From the NCBI RefSeq assembly GCF_000350225.1, contig NW_005178485.1:336886-400885 (forward strand): 64,000 nt of DNA. Reading direction: 5' to 3'. The number at the start of each line of letters is the position of its first letter. The stretch's first letter is position 1. The stretch comes from Chondrus crispus (Eukaryota > Rhodophyta > Florideophyceae > Gigartinales > Gigartinaceae). Shown piece by piece: positions 32,778-43,441 of this stretch. The translations under genes and the position numbers were made by a program. The notes below the pieces were generated by a model that searched no databases, was not told the origin of the DNA, and saw only the letters and a list, made by a program, of their open reading frames with translations.

Positions 32778-34685
32778 TCACGAACCTCCCGTATCGGTGG
32801 AATATAGTGTCCATTGTGGGATACTCTTCGCGGCTTCCGTCTGGTACCGCTCGGCATGTCGGCTGCGAGTAGACTTTTTGTAAATGGAATCTTCAAAGGT
32901 TCCAGGGACTTCGCGAATCCAACCGCCAGGGTGAGGTAGGACCATCATTGGGAGTTTAAGCTTCTGTGTCAAAAGTCCGAACCATACGTCGGCCATATTT
33001 GGTTGTTTGAATACATCGGCCACATCTATGGTCCCAATATCTTTCGCTCGGTATAGCATGGTCCCTGTGCCGATGATATGTACATTGACTGGCTTCTTTA
33101 CGCTTTCAGTTGCCATCCACACTTCTCGTGAACCATAATATCCTTTTCCTCGATGTCCTGATGAAGGTGTGAGGTTCTCTTGTTTGATACGAATTCCGTG
33201 GACACCCACAACAACTGGGCTTTTGAAAGAGTGCCAGAAACTGAGAAGTTTTTCGACGTAGTCAGGGGGATAGAAAATATCGTCGTCAGCAGTTAGATGG
33301 AATTCGCTTGTCAGGTCATTGCACCAGAAGAACTTTCCGATATCGCCTATATCTCCTTTTGATGTTTGGTCTTGGCTGCGCTTAATTGTGACGTACGGTG
33401 CCATCAGGAACGGCGGTACTGAGTCGTAACCGTTCAGGTACACATTCATATGATCAACTTGAGAAGCGAGACTATGGACGGAAGAATGCAGAGCCGGTTC
33501 TCGTATCCATTGGGATGCGATTGATACTGTGACAGTGGCAGCCTCTGCGAGCAAAGCTCCGTAGCTATCATCACCATCAGCAAAGTACTTCGTGAAGAGG
33601 GCACCGACATTTTTTTGTCGAAATTCTGCATTCATCTTTGACATTGCAACTCCAACATGGGCTACAAAAGACTTTTGTGTTCGAAACATTCTGAAACCGG
33701 CGCTATAAATGATCTCAGAAAAGGTAGCACCAACTCCAGATGATATGGTCGGGTTGTCTATCCATCGCTTGACTGGTACTCGCGGAAACGACCAATTCAT
33801 GAATCGCAAGAAATCTTCTGTGCATAGAAAGTTGCCAGACTCGACCCACCCAATCCTTTGTAACCCTCCACCAACAGTGCGAGGTTTAAAATTTGTCCAC
33901 ACTGGTACTCGCTCTCTCGTTTCTTCTACATGCAGCATCATTGTAAGCTTTCTTGTATCATCCAGTGCACGCCACAACCCCAAGACGTTATCAAAGAAAT
34001 CGGTAGCGAGGCGATCATCATCTGGCAAAAATAAGTAGTACTCGGAGGTAACAGGACGCAAGAGATTGTGAGCCATTCTGACGAGATGCCAATATCGTCT
34101 CCGGGCATGCCTGTACTTCGCGACGTACATTCGCCATTTTCGTTGATGCAGCAACTCTTCTACGTAAAAAAAGCGATGACGTGCAGTGCATGGCAATGCT
34201 GAAGGGTTCTCAAGCGGGACTTCGACAAGATTGAGTTCAACGCTTCCAGAGGTTGCGCTTTCGAAAACATTCTCGCCGACAGGATCAAACGTACACCCAT
34301 ATGAGTTGTCATCAATAACGTTGACGCCAATTTGCAAGCGGGAAGAATCCGCTTCACGAGCGATGTCTGACAGTAATGCGAATAGCTGTCGTGGACGATC
34401 GTATGCATATATTGTGATAAAACAGTCAAACCGGATGTTGGTGTCATCCTTCCCTTTTCTCAAAGTTGGGATTGAAGGCGAAAAATCAGTTTGAGCTGAA
34501 ACAGGTAAGGAAGAAGGAGAGTTCAGAAACCTGAGTAGAACCAGGATGACGGCGGACTGAGCCAATATCAAAAGAAACGGCCATGAGAACAGTACGGATC
34601 GTTGTGCCGAAGATGGTTTAGACGGATTGACCTGTGATGAAGGCCCTGGTGAACGGTTCCGGTGGCGGAAGCGCAGATTGCTCAT
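32778..34685 (-). CDS. Type II membrane glycosyltransferase-like protein
   Basis: ATG 34685 is chosen because it gives a short basic cytosolic tail (RFRHRNRSPGP) followed by a membrane anchor at about residues 30-54 (FLLILAQSAVILVLLRFL). The frame is open further upstream, to 34832, but those residues would be an odd extension. There are 635 residues and no intron. Two GT-A-like blocks are visible: the first has FDCFITIYAYDRPRQL and an Asp-rich metal-binding motif LFLPDDDRLATDF near residue 222; the second has ASQVDHMNVYLNGYDSVPP and LTADDDIFYPPDYVEKL near residue 467. This domain pair suggests a bifunctional Golgi enzyme, possibly for cell-wall or glycoprotein sugars. Donor and acceptor are unknown. 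Confidence 0.75.
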   Translation of the reverse strand: MSNLRFRHRNRSPGPSSQVNPSKPSSAQRSVLFSWPFLLILAQSAVILVLLRFLNSPSSLPVSAQTDFSPSIPTLRKGKDDTNIRFDCFITIYAYDRPRQLFALLSDIAREADSSRLQIGVNVIDDNSYGCTFDPVGENVFESATSGSVELNLVEVPLENPSALPCTARHRFFYVEELLHQRKWRMYVAKYRHARRRYWHLVRMAHNLLRPVTSEYYLFLPDDDRLATDFFDNVLGLWRALDDTRKLTMMLHVEETRERVPVWTNFKPRTVGGGLQRIGWVESGNFLCTEDFLRFMNWSFPRVPVKRWIDNPTISSGVGATFSEIIYSAGFRMFRTQKSFVAHVGVAMSKMNAEFRQKNVGALFTKYFADGDDSYGALLAEAATVTVSIASQWIREPALHSSVHSLASQVDHMNVYLNGYDSVPPFLMAPYVTIKRSQDQTSKGDIGDIGKFFWCNDLTSEFHLTADDDIFYPPDYVEKLLSFWHSFKSPVVVGVHGIRIKQENLTPSSGHRGKGYYGSREVWMATESVKKPVNVHIIGTGTMLYRAKDIGTIDVADVFKQPNMADVWFGLLTQKLKLPMMVLPHPGGWIREVPGTFEDSIYKKSTRSRHAERYQTEAAKSIPQWTLYSTDTGGS

Positions 34686-35772
34686 CACATGACTAGCTAC
34701 AACACAACCGCCTCTGGTCGGTATGGCAACGATTTGGAGAAGAAGAGCACTAAAGGGAACAAATGATGGAATTCCCCTCTGCATCAGTACTGTACAATGC
34801 ATGGGTTTTATACCATAGAATGCATGGCACACGTGTACAGCTGGTCACAGGTACAGTACATTGTTCTGCTTCGTTCAGGAGTGCTGGCTTGCCTTCAGCT
34901 TTTGTTGGATGCATGACGTTATGGTTCTATATCTACAACTAAGCGAAGGCTCTGAAAGCAGCGGTTTTTAGTACTCCTCGGTAGCACGTGATGCAATCAT
35001 GGGGCTAAGGGCTGGGTTTACAGACGCTCTTGGGTAGCCAGACGACTCATACTGTGGCTGAGTAGTAGCGACACTTTGTGTTTGCGACGATGTTTTTTAA
35101 AATAACTTGAGTGCTCACCTCAAAGGATGCCCTGCTGACTGCTAATCTGGTTGCATTGCCTTGATGTCGAATAGCAATACGATAAATATGCACTGTAACA
35201 AATGATCCTTATGCTGTGCCGGTATTTGAGAAAGCTACCTCTGATTGTGTTGCAGAAGAGAGGGCATTCTGCGGTATACTGTCGAGCCAAATGCAAAGGC
35301 AGCTGTGATGCCATTCGTGTTCCTCATGCATCAGAAACTGATTGTCGGACCCCATATCCACCGGGTATCGCCTATCTCAGTATGGCATGGGTGACATGGC
35401 TCCACAGCACTTTTTCGCGTTTCTACTTCAATGCATTCAAGATTGTATGCGTGGAAGTGAAGAGGAGTTGTCCTCTTCAACAGGTTGTGGTCAGGGCGCG
35501 AGAAACCTGTTTTTCCCGAGGGATTTGGCGAAGTCGGCCAAACAAGTGCCGTTTGCGCCCTCCAGCGTGCCTGAAATTAAAGATTTTCACCGTTTGTCAA
35601 TAATCAAGACCCAGGCCTCATTTTTATTTCTCCAGTCAACTTTTTTTGCACTCCTACCCTAAGAAAGCGCTCAGACATTATTCTCTCACACGAGTGTCAT
35701 CTCCGCTGCCGGCCTACCCATTATTTCCTTGTACCTGCAACCTTGACGTCGACAGAAGAGCCGTCCCAAGCT
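34686..35772. other. Divergent intergenic region, no gene supported
   Basis: About 1.1 kb between the divergent glycosyltransferase and ORMDL genes. It likely contains both promoters. Paired GTACAGTACA/GTACTGTACA motifs lie at 34788-34860. The open frame at 35202-35603 has no recognisable features. Confidence 0.4.
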
Positions 35773-36243
35773 ATGCAAGCCGGCCACGGGTCGCAGCCTG
35801 ACGACGTAGGTGTCGAGTGGTTGAACGCCCCGGCGGCGTGGGCATTTTATCTAGGAATTGTCGCAACCGTTCGATTCTTGATCGGTTTGTACCCTGGTTT
35901 GCGAGATTTTCAAGCATGGACCTTTGTCAACGTCACTCACGCAGTAATCACCTTTTACATCTTTCACTGGGTTAAAGGAAACCCTTTTCCAACGTACTGG
36001 GCAGCGTCGATGCCATCAAACGACAGGCGCACCTGGTGGGAACAACTCGACCATCGCTGGCAGAACACGCCGTCCCGAAAGTTCTGCACGGCAGTTGTGT
36101 GTGTGTTGTATCTTTTCGCAGTGCAAACGACACCACCAGCTTTCCACACATACCATTTCATCAATTTCGTCGCTTTCGTCGTTCTCTTCATTGCAAAGCT
36201 CCCCGCCATGGATTCTGTACGCATTTTGGGCATTAACAGGTGA
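35773..36243 (+). CDS. ORMDL: ORMDL-family sphingolipid regulator
   Basis: ATG 35773 to TGA 36241-36243 gives 156 residues, the usual ORMDL size. Diagnostic stretches are VEWLNAPAAWAFYLGI, FQAWTFVNVTHAVITFYIFHW, VKGNPFPTYW, WWEQLDHRWQNTPSRKFCTAV and the C-terminal KLPAMDSVRILGINR. Four hydrophobic spans fit an ER membrane protein. ORMDL proteins bind and restrain serine palmitoyltransferase. The frame stays open upstream to 35743 without an ATG, and GTCGACAG at about 35747-35754 could be a splice acceptor, so an extra 5' exon cannot be excluded. Confidence 0.93.
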   Translation: MQAGHGSQPDDVGVEWLNAPAAWAFYLGIVATVRFLIGLYPGLRDFQAWTFVNVTHAVITFYIFHWVKGNPFPTYWAASMPSNDRRTWWEQLDHRWQNTPSRKFCTAVVCVLYLFAVQTTPPAFHTYHFINFVAFVVLFIAKLPAMDSVRILGINR

Positions 36244-37380
36244 TACCCAAGTATCCTTTCAGTCCTATTCTACTAATGGATTTACTTTGAATGTATACGT
36301 CGCAGCTCGCATTTCCTTCACATTTAGCTGAAAGTATTGCGCGGCTTCCTCACATCCAAAGCATGAGGAGCCTATGGTGGAGTCAGTATCCAGAGAGAGC
36401 GAAACAAGCGCAAACCGGCGGGCATGTTATGATGCACGCGCCTGCAGTTTTGAGAATAATTCATTTCATTCCTACTTGAATTGGCTGTGCTTCATCATGC
36501 GCGCCGCTTATCGCCCTCCAGTATTTGTACGTGAGTAGTGCTTTGTCTGCTTAATCGTCAATCAGGCAGAGTTGTAAATTGTATCTGCCGTTCCTATTTG
36601 TCATCTCTGACACGAAAGGTCCGTGCCGCTAACTGAGTAATGACCCTAGTGAGTGGCGTTATAATGTTGAGTAGTTTTTCTCTCTCCATGACGTTGCTCT
36701 TCCCATGCGGTTACATTTGTTTGGGATAAGTACGTGTAGATGGCTACTTTTGGCTGCTACGGCGTCCAATTCTGTCAGACAAGTTAATATAGTCTTGGAG
36801 TCCCAACGACAGACACTCTTCTGCGCATCGAAATTTTCGCACTCATCGAACAGCGATGGTAGTCGTTCGCAGCTAGCTACTCACACAAAAAAAAACCCTG
36901 TTGAAATTTCCCGCGGTTGGGAGCATGCCTGTTCTGAATAAAGCTCTGCTGATGCTTCCCTATGGGAAGCGTAATGATCTTGATCTCTGTCAAGAAACAA
37001 AGTTTAAGGATGGAGGTAAAAATGATGCGCATCTGCTGAACCCGGTGGTTAAATACTTGGGGTCAGCAATTATCGACCCTGTGTTCCCCTGGCCGCATGA
37101 CGTTCGGTTGCAATTTGTTGCTGCAGATGGCTCTATGATATTAGCGCAATACCATTGGCTGTGACGTTATTCTGAAGGAAAGTTGACCTTTGATTTTTGC
37201 TCAAAGGTCACACTCCCTCCTCAACGACACACTACTGCCTCATCATAATCCACAAAACTGACAGGGAGCTTTTTTGTCATCGGCCGAATGTCTCCCATCC
37301 CACTGTTGACCCGTCGGAACGTCTCCGTGAAGAACGAGGTCCTTCCGAACTCCCTCATTCGTGCTACTCATTAGAGAACC
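36244..37380. other. Intergenic, no gene clearly supported
   Basis: About 1.1 kb before the ABC transporter. One plus-strand frame (ATG 36925 to 37164, about 79 codons, start MPVLNKALLMLPYG) has a balanced composition but no recognised family; it could be a small exon or chance. The remaining sequence shows nothing. Confidence 0.35.
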
Positions 37381-39420
37381 ATGAAATGGTCTCATCATGC
37401 GACGGGAAGAGCCCTTCAGTCCAGCGCGTTCGTGCAGAGTGTTCCGAGAGGTGTTGCATTGCGGAATTCTGCAATCAGGGAATCCTGTTTTGTCCAAAAA
37501 CGGTTTGCACACGTTCGAAAGAGGCGAAGGGCTTTTATAGTGGCATCTGTGGCAACAAGTGGTACCACGAAGATACATCAGCAGGATGTTCAAGCGTTGA
37601 TTCCTCTCCAGGCTGCAAAACCACGCCCTGAACTTCGCTTCCTGCAACTGCTGTGGCAAAACTGGAGAATACTGGTGCCTGCTCTAGTTGCTGCATTAGT
37701 GGCCAGTTGCTGCGCTGTCGTTCAACCTGTGCTTCTCGGGCGAATTATCGCCGTATTAGCTCGAGCAGAGACGCTCCCGCAGACCGTCGCAAGGTCCAGT
37801 CTACTTCGAAAAGCAGGAGGCCTGGTCATTGTTTACTGTATCGAACTAACATGTACAATCACTTTTGTATCATTAGTGACACGAAGCATCGACAGATCAT
37901 TGCGGCAACTACGCGAAACCCTCTTTAGGAAGACCCTGCGCAATGATCTTGGGTTCTTCGACAATATCGGTCGCTTTGAAATTGAGAAAACCATTTCGAA
38001 AGACATCAGTATCGTGAGGGACAGTATTTGGGGGAATCTTAGCCGGGACCGCGGTCTTCGCGCTATGTTAGAGATATTCCTCGGTCTCGCCTTATGTCTT
38101 TCTATTACCGGCGTTGTGGGCGCACCGATATTTGGCGGTCTGGTTCCGGTGGTAGCAACCCTTGTCGCTCAAATGGGGCTGCGAAACGGTCGACTGGCAT
38201 CCGCTGTGTTTGCTAAAGACTCAACAATCCAGTCGTATTTAAACGAAAGGCTGCGCGGAGTCAGATTAGTCAAAGCGTTTGGTGCCGAAAAACGGGAACA
38301 ACGAGATCTTGGCAATCTCCTTGACAATGCTGAGGTCGATTCAAACAAGTTTGGTGTGAGTAAGGCGATGACTGAAGGGGCAAATAGAGTCGGCATATAC
38401 TTTACTATCATGACATATTTTGTGTTGGGAGGTCTCATGATTTGTGCCGGGAAGATAACTTACGAAACTTTCGCGTGCTTGACAGGATTCATCTGGATTT
38501 TGAATTTCGCAATGCAGGGTGTCTCCTATACGATCACAGACGCCGCGAAAGCCGGAGCGTCGTTGAAAAGCATATACGCCCTTTTGGATCAAGCGAACGC
38601 TTTCGGCAGAGCGCAGAAGCTCATTAACTCTTCAGGTTCTCCGCAAACCAAGTTGAAAGGTGAAATTCAGTTCCATGATGTCAGTTTCCACTATCCCAGT
38701 AGACCTGAAGCTTCCGTACTGCAGGGTGTGAATTTCTCAATTCGACCTGGACAGATGATTGCCCTTGTGGGTGATTCGGGTGGGGGGAAGTCTACGATCG
38801 CAGCCATGGTGACAAGGTTTTACGCCCCAACGTCTGGGTCGGTAACAGTGGATGGCATAGACCTTCAATCGTTGCCGAACAAAGTATATTCTCGGTACTG
38901 CTCGCTCGTTGACCAAGACCCTATTCTCTTCCAAGGCTCCATCAAGGAGAACATCGCTTACGGACTTCCAGATGAAGATGTCAGTGATGAAGAGGTCATT
39001 CGTGCGGCCACTGAAGCGAACGCCCATGAATTCATCGTGAAACTAAAAGACGGATACGACACAATTTGGAGCCCAGAATCCAATATCTCCGGCGGTCAGC
39101 GGCAGCGCATAGCAATTGCGAGAAGTTTAGTGAAGTCACCACGTATTCTCGTCCTAGATGAGGCAACTTCCGCCTTAGACCAAGAGAGCGAGCGTATTGT
39201 CCAGAACGCCCTTGAAAGAGTGATGAAGAACCGCACAGTGCTCATCATTGCACACAGATTGAGTACGGTGCGAACAGCGGACAAAATTCTTTTCGTCAAA
39301 GACGGTCAAATTGTCGAAGAGGGTACCTACGACCAGCTGTGTGCAAAGAAGGGTGGGTATTTTCAAACCCTAGTGCATTCCGCTACGGAACTGGTGGGAA
39401 ACGCAACCTCGTCTATTTAG
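37381..39420 (+). CDS. Half-size ABC transporter (ABCB type)
   Basis: A single exon from ATG 37381 (context ACCATG) to TAG 39418-39420, 679 residues. A basic, Ser/Arg-rich N-terminus of about 55 residues (FVQKRFAHVRKRRRAF) suggests a plastid or mitochondrial transit peptide. One six-span membrane domain lies at about residues 95-400. The nucleotide-binding domain has Walker A GDSGGGKST (about 463), signature NISGGQRQRIAIARSL (about 568), Walker B ILVLDEATSALD (about 590) and H-loop IIAHRLST (about 622), all intact. It must dimerise to work. The closest general class is ABCB8/ABCB10/TAP-like organelle exporters; the substrate is unknown. Its 3' end overlaps the opposing gene by 51 bp. Confidence 0.9.
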   Translation: MKWSHHATGRALQSSAFVQSVPRGVALRNSAIRESCFVQKRFAHVRKRRRAFIVASVATSGTTKIHQQDVQALIPLQAAKPRPELRFLQLLWQNWRILVPALVAALVASCCAVVQPVLLGRIIAVLARAETLPQTVARSSLLRKAGGLVIVYCIELTCTITFVSLVTRSIDRSLRQLRETLFRKTLRNDLGFFDNIGRFEIEKTISKDISIVRDSIWGNLSRDRGLRAMLEIFLGLALCLSITGVVGAPIFGGLVPVVATLVAQMGLRNGRLASAVFAKDSTIQSYLNERLRGVRLVKAFGAEKREQRDLGNLLDNAEVDSNKFGVSKAMTEGANRVGIYFTIMTYFVLGGLMICAGKITYETFACLTGFIWILNFAMQGVSYTITDAAKAGASLKSIYALLDQANAFGRAQKLINSSGSPQTKLKGEIQFHDVSFHYPSRPEASVLQGVNFSIRPGQMIALVGDSGGGKSTIAAMVTRFYAPTSGSVTVDGIDLQSLPNKVYSRYCSLVDQDPILFQGSIKENIAYGLPDEDVSDEEVIRAATEANAHEFIVKLKDGYDTIWSPESNISGGQRQRIAIARSLVKSPRILVLDEATSALDQESERIVQNALERVMKNRTVLIIAHRLSTVRTADKILFVKDGQIVEEGTYDQLCAKKGGYFQTLVHSATELVGNATSSI

Positions 39421-40398
39421 GTATGTAAGCTGGAGTTCGGGGATTTCCGAAAGAACCCGCAGCATGAGCCTTGCACTTGTGCGAATGTTTTTGAAACACT
39501 TATCGGTGACGATTTTCTCAGCGACAAACTGTGTGCATAACACCCATTCATTCCATTTGTACCATAGACGCATGCCCCCGTTTTGCAGGTACTCAACAAA
39601 AGAATTTCCTGAAATCCTTGAACTAGGCTTGACAACGTTAGCGTAGTACCACAGCACTGATTCTGATTTTTGAAATGGGACCTCTTCTACATGTACCGGC
39701 AGCAAGTTTGGAGAAATTAGTATGCAACAGCAGGACTCCTCTCCTGAAATGACAGATATGCAACTTCGAAATCGTTCCAGCTCCCTTAATATTTGCCTGA
39801 CGGCGTACTTCGGCAGAACTCTTCGTTCAGTATAACTGTCATCGTGATACGCTTGGGATTCAGCAAGCGCAATCAATGATTGCTTGACTTGTAAGACAGG
39901 CTTTTCGTTGCTCCAAAATCTGGCCTTCGTCAGCCGCCATATATTGTTCCATAAACTAAACAACTTGTGATCTAGATCACAAAGTCCAAGTTCTAACTCA
40001 TTTGCCGCTTCTAGAAGAGATGGGAGTACGGCTCTCAACACTTTTGCGTCGTGCAAAATGATTGCGCTGGCTAGAATTCCGTACCATCCTCCTCCCAACT
40101 CTGGGTGTGGCGTTGCCAAAAAGTTGGTGTCGTTTTCAAATTTCACCTGAGATACGTTTGAGGCAGGCATTGTTCGCTGTAAGACGCCTGGATTCGCACC
40201 TTTTGCGCTTTCTTCGAAATGGCCAAGCAAAGCCTCTGAGACAGATACAGAAGCAAGAAAAATCTTGACAACTTGTTTCACCTTCGATAGCGGTAGTTCA
40301 TATGGAATGGCAGTATGGGAGACAACCGTTCCATCATTCTTGAAAGAAACAAAAGCAAGGAGTTCTGGTTTTTCTTTGATTAGTGTTTCTTCTACCAT
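39370..40398 (-). CDS. Hypothetical 342-aa protein
   Basis: ATG 40398 to a stop at 39370-39372, one exon. The first part is beta-rich in look (ELLAFVSFKNDGTVVSHTAI), then helices (AVRQILRELERFRSCI), a Cys run (SCCCILISP) and a C-terminal helix. There is no signal peptide or membrane span, and I recognise no family. The last 17 codons run antisense into the end of the ABC transporter; a downstream splice that avoids this overlap is possible. Composition and length make it a likely host gene. Confidence 0.6.
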   Translation of the reverse strand: MVEETLIKEKPELLAFVSFKNDGTVVSHTAIPYELPLSKVKQVVKIFLASVSVSEALLGHFEESAKGANPGVLQRTMPASNVSQVKFENDTNFLATPHPELGGGWYGILASAIILHDAKVLRAVLPSLLEAANELELGLCDLDHKLFSLWNNIWRLTKARFWSNEKPVLQVKQSLIALAESQAYHDDSYTERRVLPKYAVRQILRELERFRSCISVISGEESCCCILISPNLLPVHVEEVPFQKSESVLWYYANVVKPSSRISGNSFVEYLQNGGMRLWYKWNEWVLCTQFVAEKIVTDKCFKNIRTSARLMLRVLSEIPELQLTYLNRRGCVSHQFRSGMH

Positions 40399-40925
40399 TG
40401 TGAAAGCAGCATATCAAAGGTATTGGATTCAGTAGTTATCCTCAGGGGGCTTGCACGTATGATGCGTGCCAGGCTCTCTTGACCTGCAAAAAAATCGTAT
40501 TCTCCTCCCTTAAAACAATAACCCTGCACACGGCTGGTGAAACAGCTTCACGCGAGCTTTGTAGATCCATCTCCGACCAGACGACCCATTTCCAACACTG
40601 AACGGATGTGCAAGACAGGTGTTTCGGGAAAAGAAATGATCCGGGAGACAGTTTGAATAAAAAGAAATATTTGGAAACGTGTGCAAGTACAGCACTGTAC
40701 ACGTGTACAGTCAATGCATTCTACAGAGCATATACAGTGCACTGGGGTCAGATTTGTAGCGTGTACGGGGGCACATTTTACGGTTTCGTGAATCCACACA
40801 TTGCTCCATTCTTCGCCAGCGCTCGGTTTCGGACCAGATCCCATAACTCGACCTATAGCACGCATCAGTGGCTGAGCTTCGACCGCCTGTCTCGTCACTG
40901 GTGAAAAGTCAAAAGCGATTCCATC
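40399..40925. other. Divergent intergenic region
   Basis: No gene seen. It lies between the minus-strand hypothetical gene and the plus-strand NDUFA2 gene and should hold both promoters. TACAGCACTGTACACGTGTA at 40685-40704 is a cluster of overlapping palindromes. Confidence 0.4.
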
Positions 40926-41584
40926 ATGAGCTGGAGAGCTCGTCTTTCGCTGAGTCTGAATGAGTTGCGTGTCGTCTACTGTGCCAAGTCGGCGTCAAGC
41001 AAGGGTACCAGGTGCGTTACTCCTGGTGCATGTTGAATATCAACCTGAGCATTATTCAATATTCGTTTAGAAGCACTTTGGATCCACAGCGATGCGAAAG
41101 AGAGGCAAGAACTGACGGCTTAAGTACTTGCTGATCACAACCTCACTGCGAACGGAATATTGCACGCTGGGCGAACAGGGACTTCATCAAGAACAATTAC
41201 AAAACGTTCAAAGTGCTGAATCCGGGACTCCCAATTTACATGCGACCTAGCGATGGTGCCCAGCCCCATGTCGCTGCGAGATATGGTGAGTCTACAAGTT
41301 CGAATAGTTCATTGCGCGCGAGATATGTTTCGAGAGGAGAAGGCAACCAATTCATCACACAGTACTAATCTTTGAATAATCTCTTCTCTAACTTGGACCC
41401 TTCGCGCAATTTCCTCGTAACACATACAGAAAGAGGAGTGTATGAGGTTCGCGACGTTACTGGTCTATCCGAGGCGCAAGTTTTGGGCGTAGTGCAGGAG
41501 TTGGAGGCGGCTGCGCCACACATTAATTCTACCGTTGGAGGAGGGATTGGGGGGAACAAGTTTAAGCTCGCTGATATTGTCTAG
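40926..41584 (+). CDS. NDUFA2: Complex I subunit NDUFA2 (B8)
   Basis: Three exons: 40926-41011, 41179-41285 and 41430-41584 (introns 167 and 144 bp, donors GTGCGT and GTGAGT). They give 115 residues. The first exon, MSWRARLSLSLNELRVVYCA, is nearly diagnostic for this small thioredoxin-fold subunit. Then come SSKGTRDFIKNNYKTF, LNPGLPIYMRP and GVYEVRDVTGLSEAQVLG. The single conserved Cys near residue 19 is present. The protein is an accessory subunit of the mitochondrial NADH:ubiquinone oxidoreductase matrix arm. A C-terminal Gly-rich extension (GGGIGGNKFKLADIV) goes beyond the usual length of about 99. Phases match at both splices. Confidence 0.92.
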
Positions 41585-42031
41585 AAATTGTCCTGACATA
41601 AAGTGAAGCATTGACTTGGTGCATTTTCGAGCTTAGTGAGAAGGCGCCGTTGTTCATGCCACTGCGATGTCCTCTGCAACTATATGATTCATTCTGGCTT
41701 ACCCGACAGAGCCTGCACCGTTACCAGCCGTGTTTTCTGATTTGTCAATCGGGAGCAATTTGTTTAAAACAACAATCTGCGACACGCCCGTTTCGGCGCA
41801 AGTACATGGCCTACACTGGTAATTCTGCTGTTCTTGTTTTTTCTTGTTTTCTTCGGCAACCAGATGCACACCTGCAGTTCAAAGTATAAAACAAGTTTTC
41901 CATGATAACTCTATACTGTCCGATCAGCCGGCGGGGTTTGTATATATGAATAAAGAAGGATATACCATTGCTACACTCTCGTTTCCCCTGGGCAAACTCA
42001 CATCTATGCTGTGTTGCTTTATGAGATACCC
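41585..42031. other. Intergenic, nothing recognised
   Basis: About 450 bp between two plus-strand genes. No coding or structural feature stands out. It is AT-richer toward 41820-41970 and probably carries the promoter of the next gene. Confidence 0.4.
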
Positions 42032-43387
42032 ATGAGTCCCCGTCGGCGTTTCCGAACCTTGAGAGAGAAGGCATGGTGGGTGAGCGCGCAAAGTATTGTC
42101 AATGCCCTCACTGTCGGTATCATCATTGCAACCTTTCTGTTTGAAGGCATGGTAAAGGATGCATCAAAAGACAGTCAACAGTTGCTGCCATTAACTATTG
42201 ATGACTCAGCTTCAATAATCTCTCCATCTCATGAACTTCATCATAGTGATTTAAAGATTGCGAAAGAAGTTATGGAAGTCGAAATCCGTGGGGCATCTCA
42301 CAAAGAACCTATTTCATCCCCTGATTTGACCGGGAACACGTCTAAGCCTTCCATGCAAACGACACCGACGCTTAGAGCCGACACCCCCATCAACAGCAGT
42401 CAAATCGTTACCAACGTTTCGATGAAGAATGAAAGCACGGCAAGAAAAGCTCATGAGAAGTATGAGGCTCCTTTGAACGCATCACCCTCAGATGAGGCCA
42501 CACAAAATGTTTTAAAGTCTCCTCAACAATTTGCAGCGAAAGAGTTCTTCTCTGGCAATACTAAAAACAAGAGTGATATTTCCGCAGGAATCGAGGGCTT
42601 CCGTCAGTTCGCAGGGGACAAAGCTTTAAAAGACGCTTTGAAGAAGCGAAAATCCTTAAAGTCAAGTGAAGACGAAACCACAGGCGATTTAAAACATGAT
42701 GTTCCTAATGTCAACCTTGATATTCAAAGCAAGCCAGGCAACTTTTCTTTCTTGAATACAAACACCACTGAAGAGGTTTCGCGTCAATTTCAGGGCATAG
42801 AGAAACGAGCAGAGAATGCACAGTTGTTTGAGGCGGAGGATGTGACGCGTCTTTCGTACATGCTATATCGTCTCATTGTCACCCACAAGATTTCGAGTCT
42901 ACTTGACGTGCCATGCACAACAAGCATTCAATGGATGCCTGCTTTACTGCAAAGACTAGAATTTGAGATACCCAAGTTTCATTATCGCTGCGTAGTCCCT
43001 GATGATGAGCATCTGGTGACAGCTGTGCTTAACTACAAAGATCTTGGGTCTGCTGTGTCTCGAAAAGATTCCACTTTCTGGGCATCGAAGCTCCCAAGAA
43101 CAGACCTAGCTTTCGTGTGGTATGGAATAGGTTATATGCCTCCCAAGGAATCTTGGATGCTCCTCAAGGCGCTTCGAAAAGCCGGTACGAAATACGTCGT
43201 TGTTCCGAATCATCCTGATGTTACCCGCAACCAAGCGCGGAAAACAGACCACGGACGGGTTAATGTCAGGAGGGCACCGTATTTGTTCGATGAGCCGTTT
43301 CGCCTAGTGAACAATATCAGCAGCACATCCATGCGAAAACAGCTCCTAATGTACGAGCTGGCAGCTATAAGGAGCGACCTAGCTTAA
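42032..43387 (+). CDS. Membrane-anchored methyltransferase-like protein
   Basis: ATG 42032 to TAA 43385-43387 gives 451 residues. A basic start (MSPRRRFRTLREKAWW) precedes one membrane span (IVNALTVGIIIATFLF), so the topology is type II. Residues 50-270 are Ser/Thr/Lys-rich and probably a disordered stem. The C-terminal 180 residues have a Rossmann-like start (ISSLLDVPCTTSIQWMP), a second strand (HYRCVVPDDEHLVTAV), and TDLAFVWYGIGYMPP followed by TKYVVVPNHPD, the order seen in class I methyltransferase-like domains. The usual DxGCG-type glycines are missing, so SAM binding is uncertain. It may be Golgi-located and act on glycans; this is inference. Confidence 0.55.
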   Translation: MSPRRRFRTLREKAWWVSAQSIVNALTVGIIIATFLFEGMVKDASKDSQQLLPLTIDDSASIISPSHELHHSDLKIAKEVMEVEIRGASHKEPISSPDLTGNTSKPSMQTTPTLRADTPINSSQIVTNVSMKNESTARKAHEKYEAPLNASPSDEATQNVLKSPQQFAAKEFFSGNTKNKSDISAGIEGFRQFAGDKALKDALKKRKSLKSSEDETTGDLKHDVPNVNLDIQSKPGNFSFLNTNTTEEVSRQFQGIEKRAENAQLFEAEDVTRLSYMLYRLIVTHKISSLLDVPCTTSIQWMPALLQRLEFEIPKFHYRCVVPDDEHLVTAVLNYKDLGSAVSRKDSTFWASKLPRTDLAFVWYGIGYMPPKESWMLLKALRKAGTKYVVVPNHPDVTRNQARKTDHGRVNVRRAPYLFDEPFRLVNNISSTSMRKQLLMYELAAIRSDLA

Positions 43388-43441
43388 GGTTTAATGACGG
43401 GAGAAATATAACATGGAGTTCGCGGTCATTGCCACTACTAT

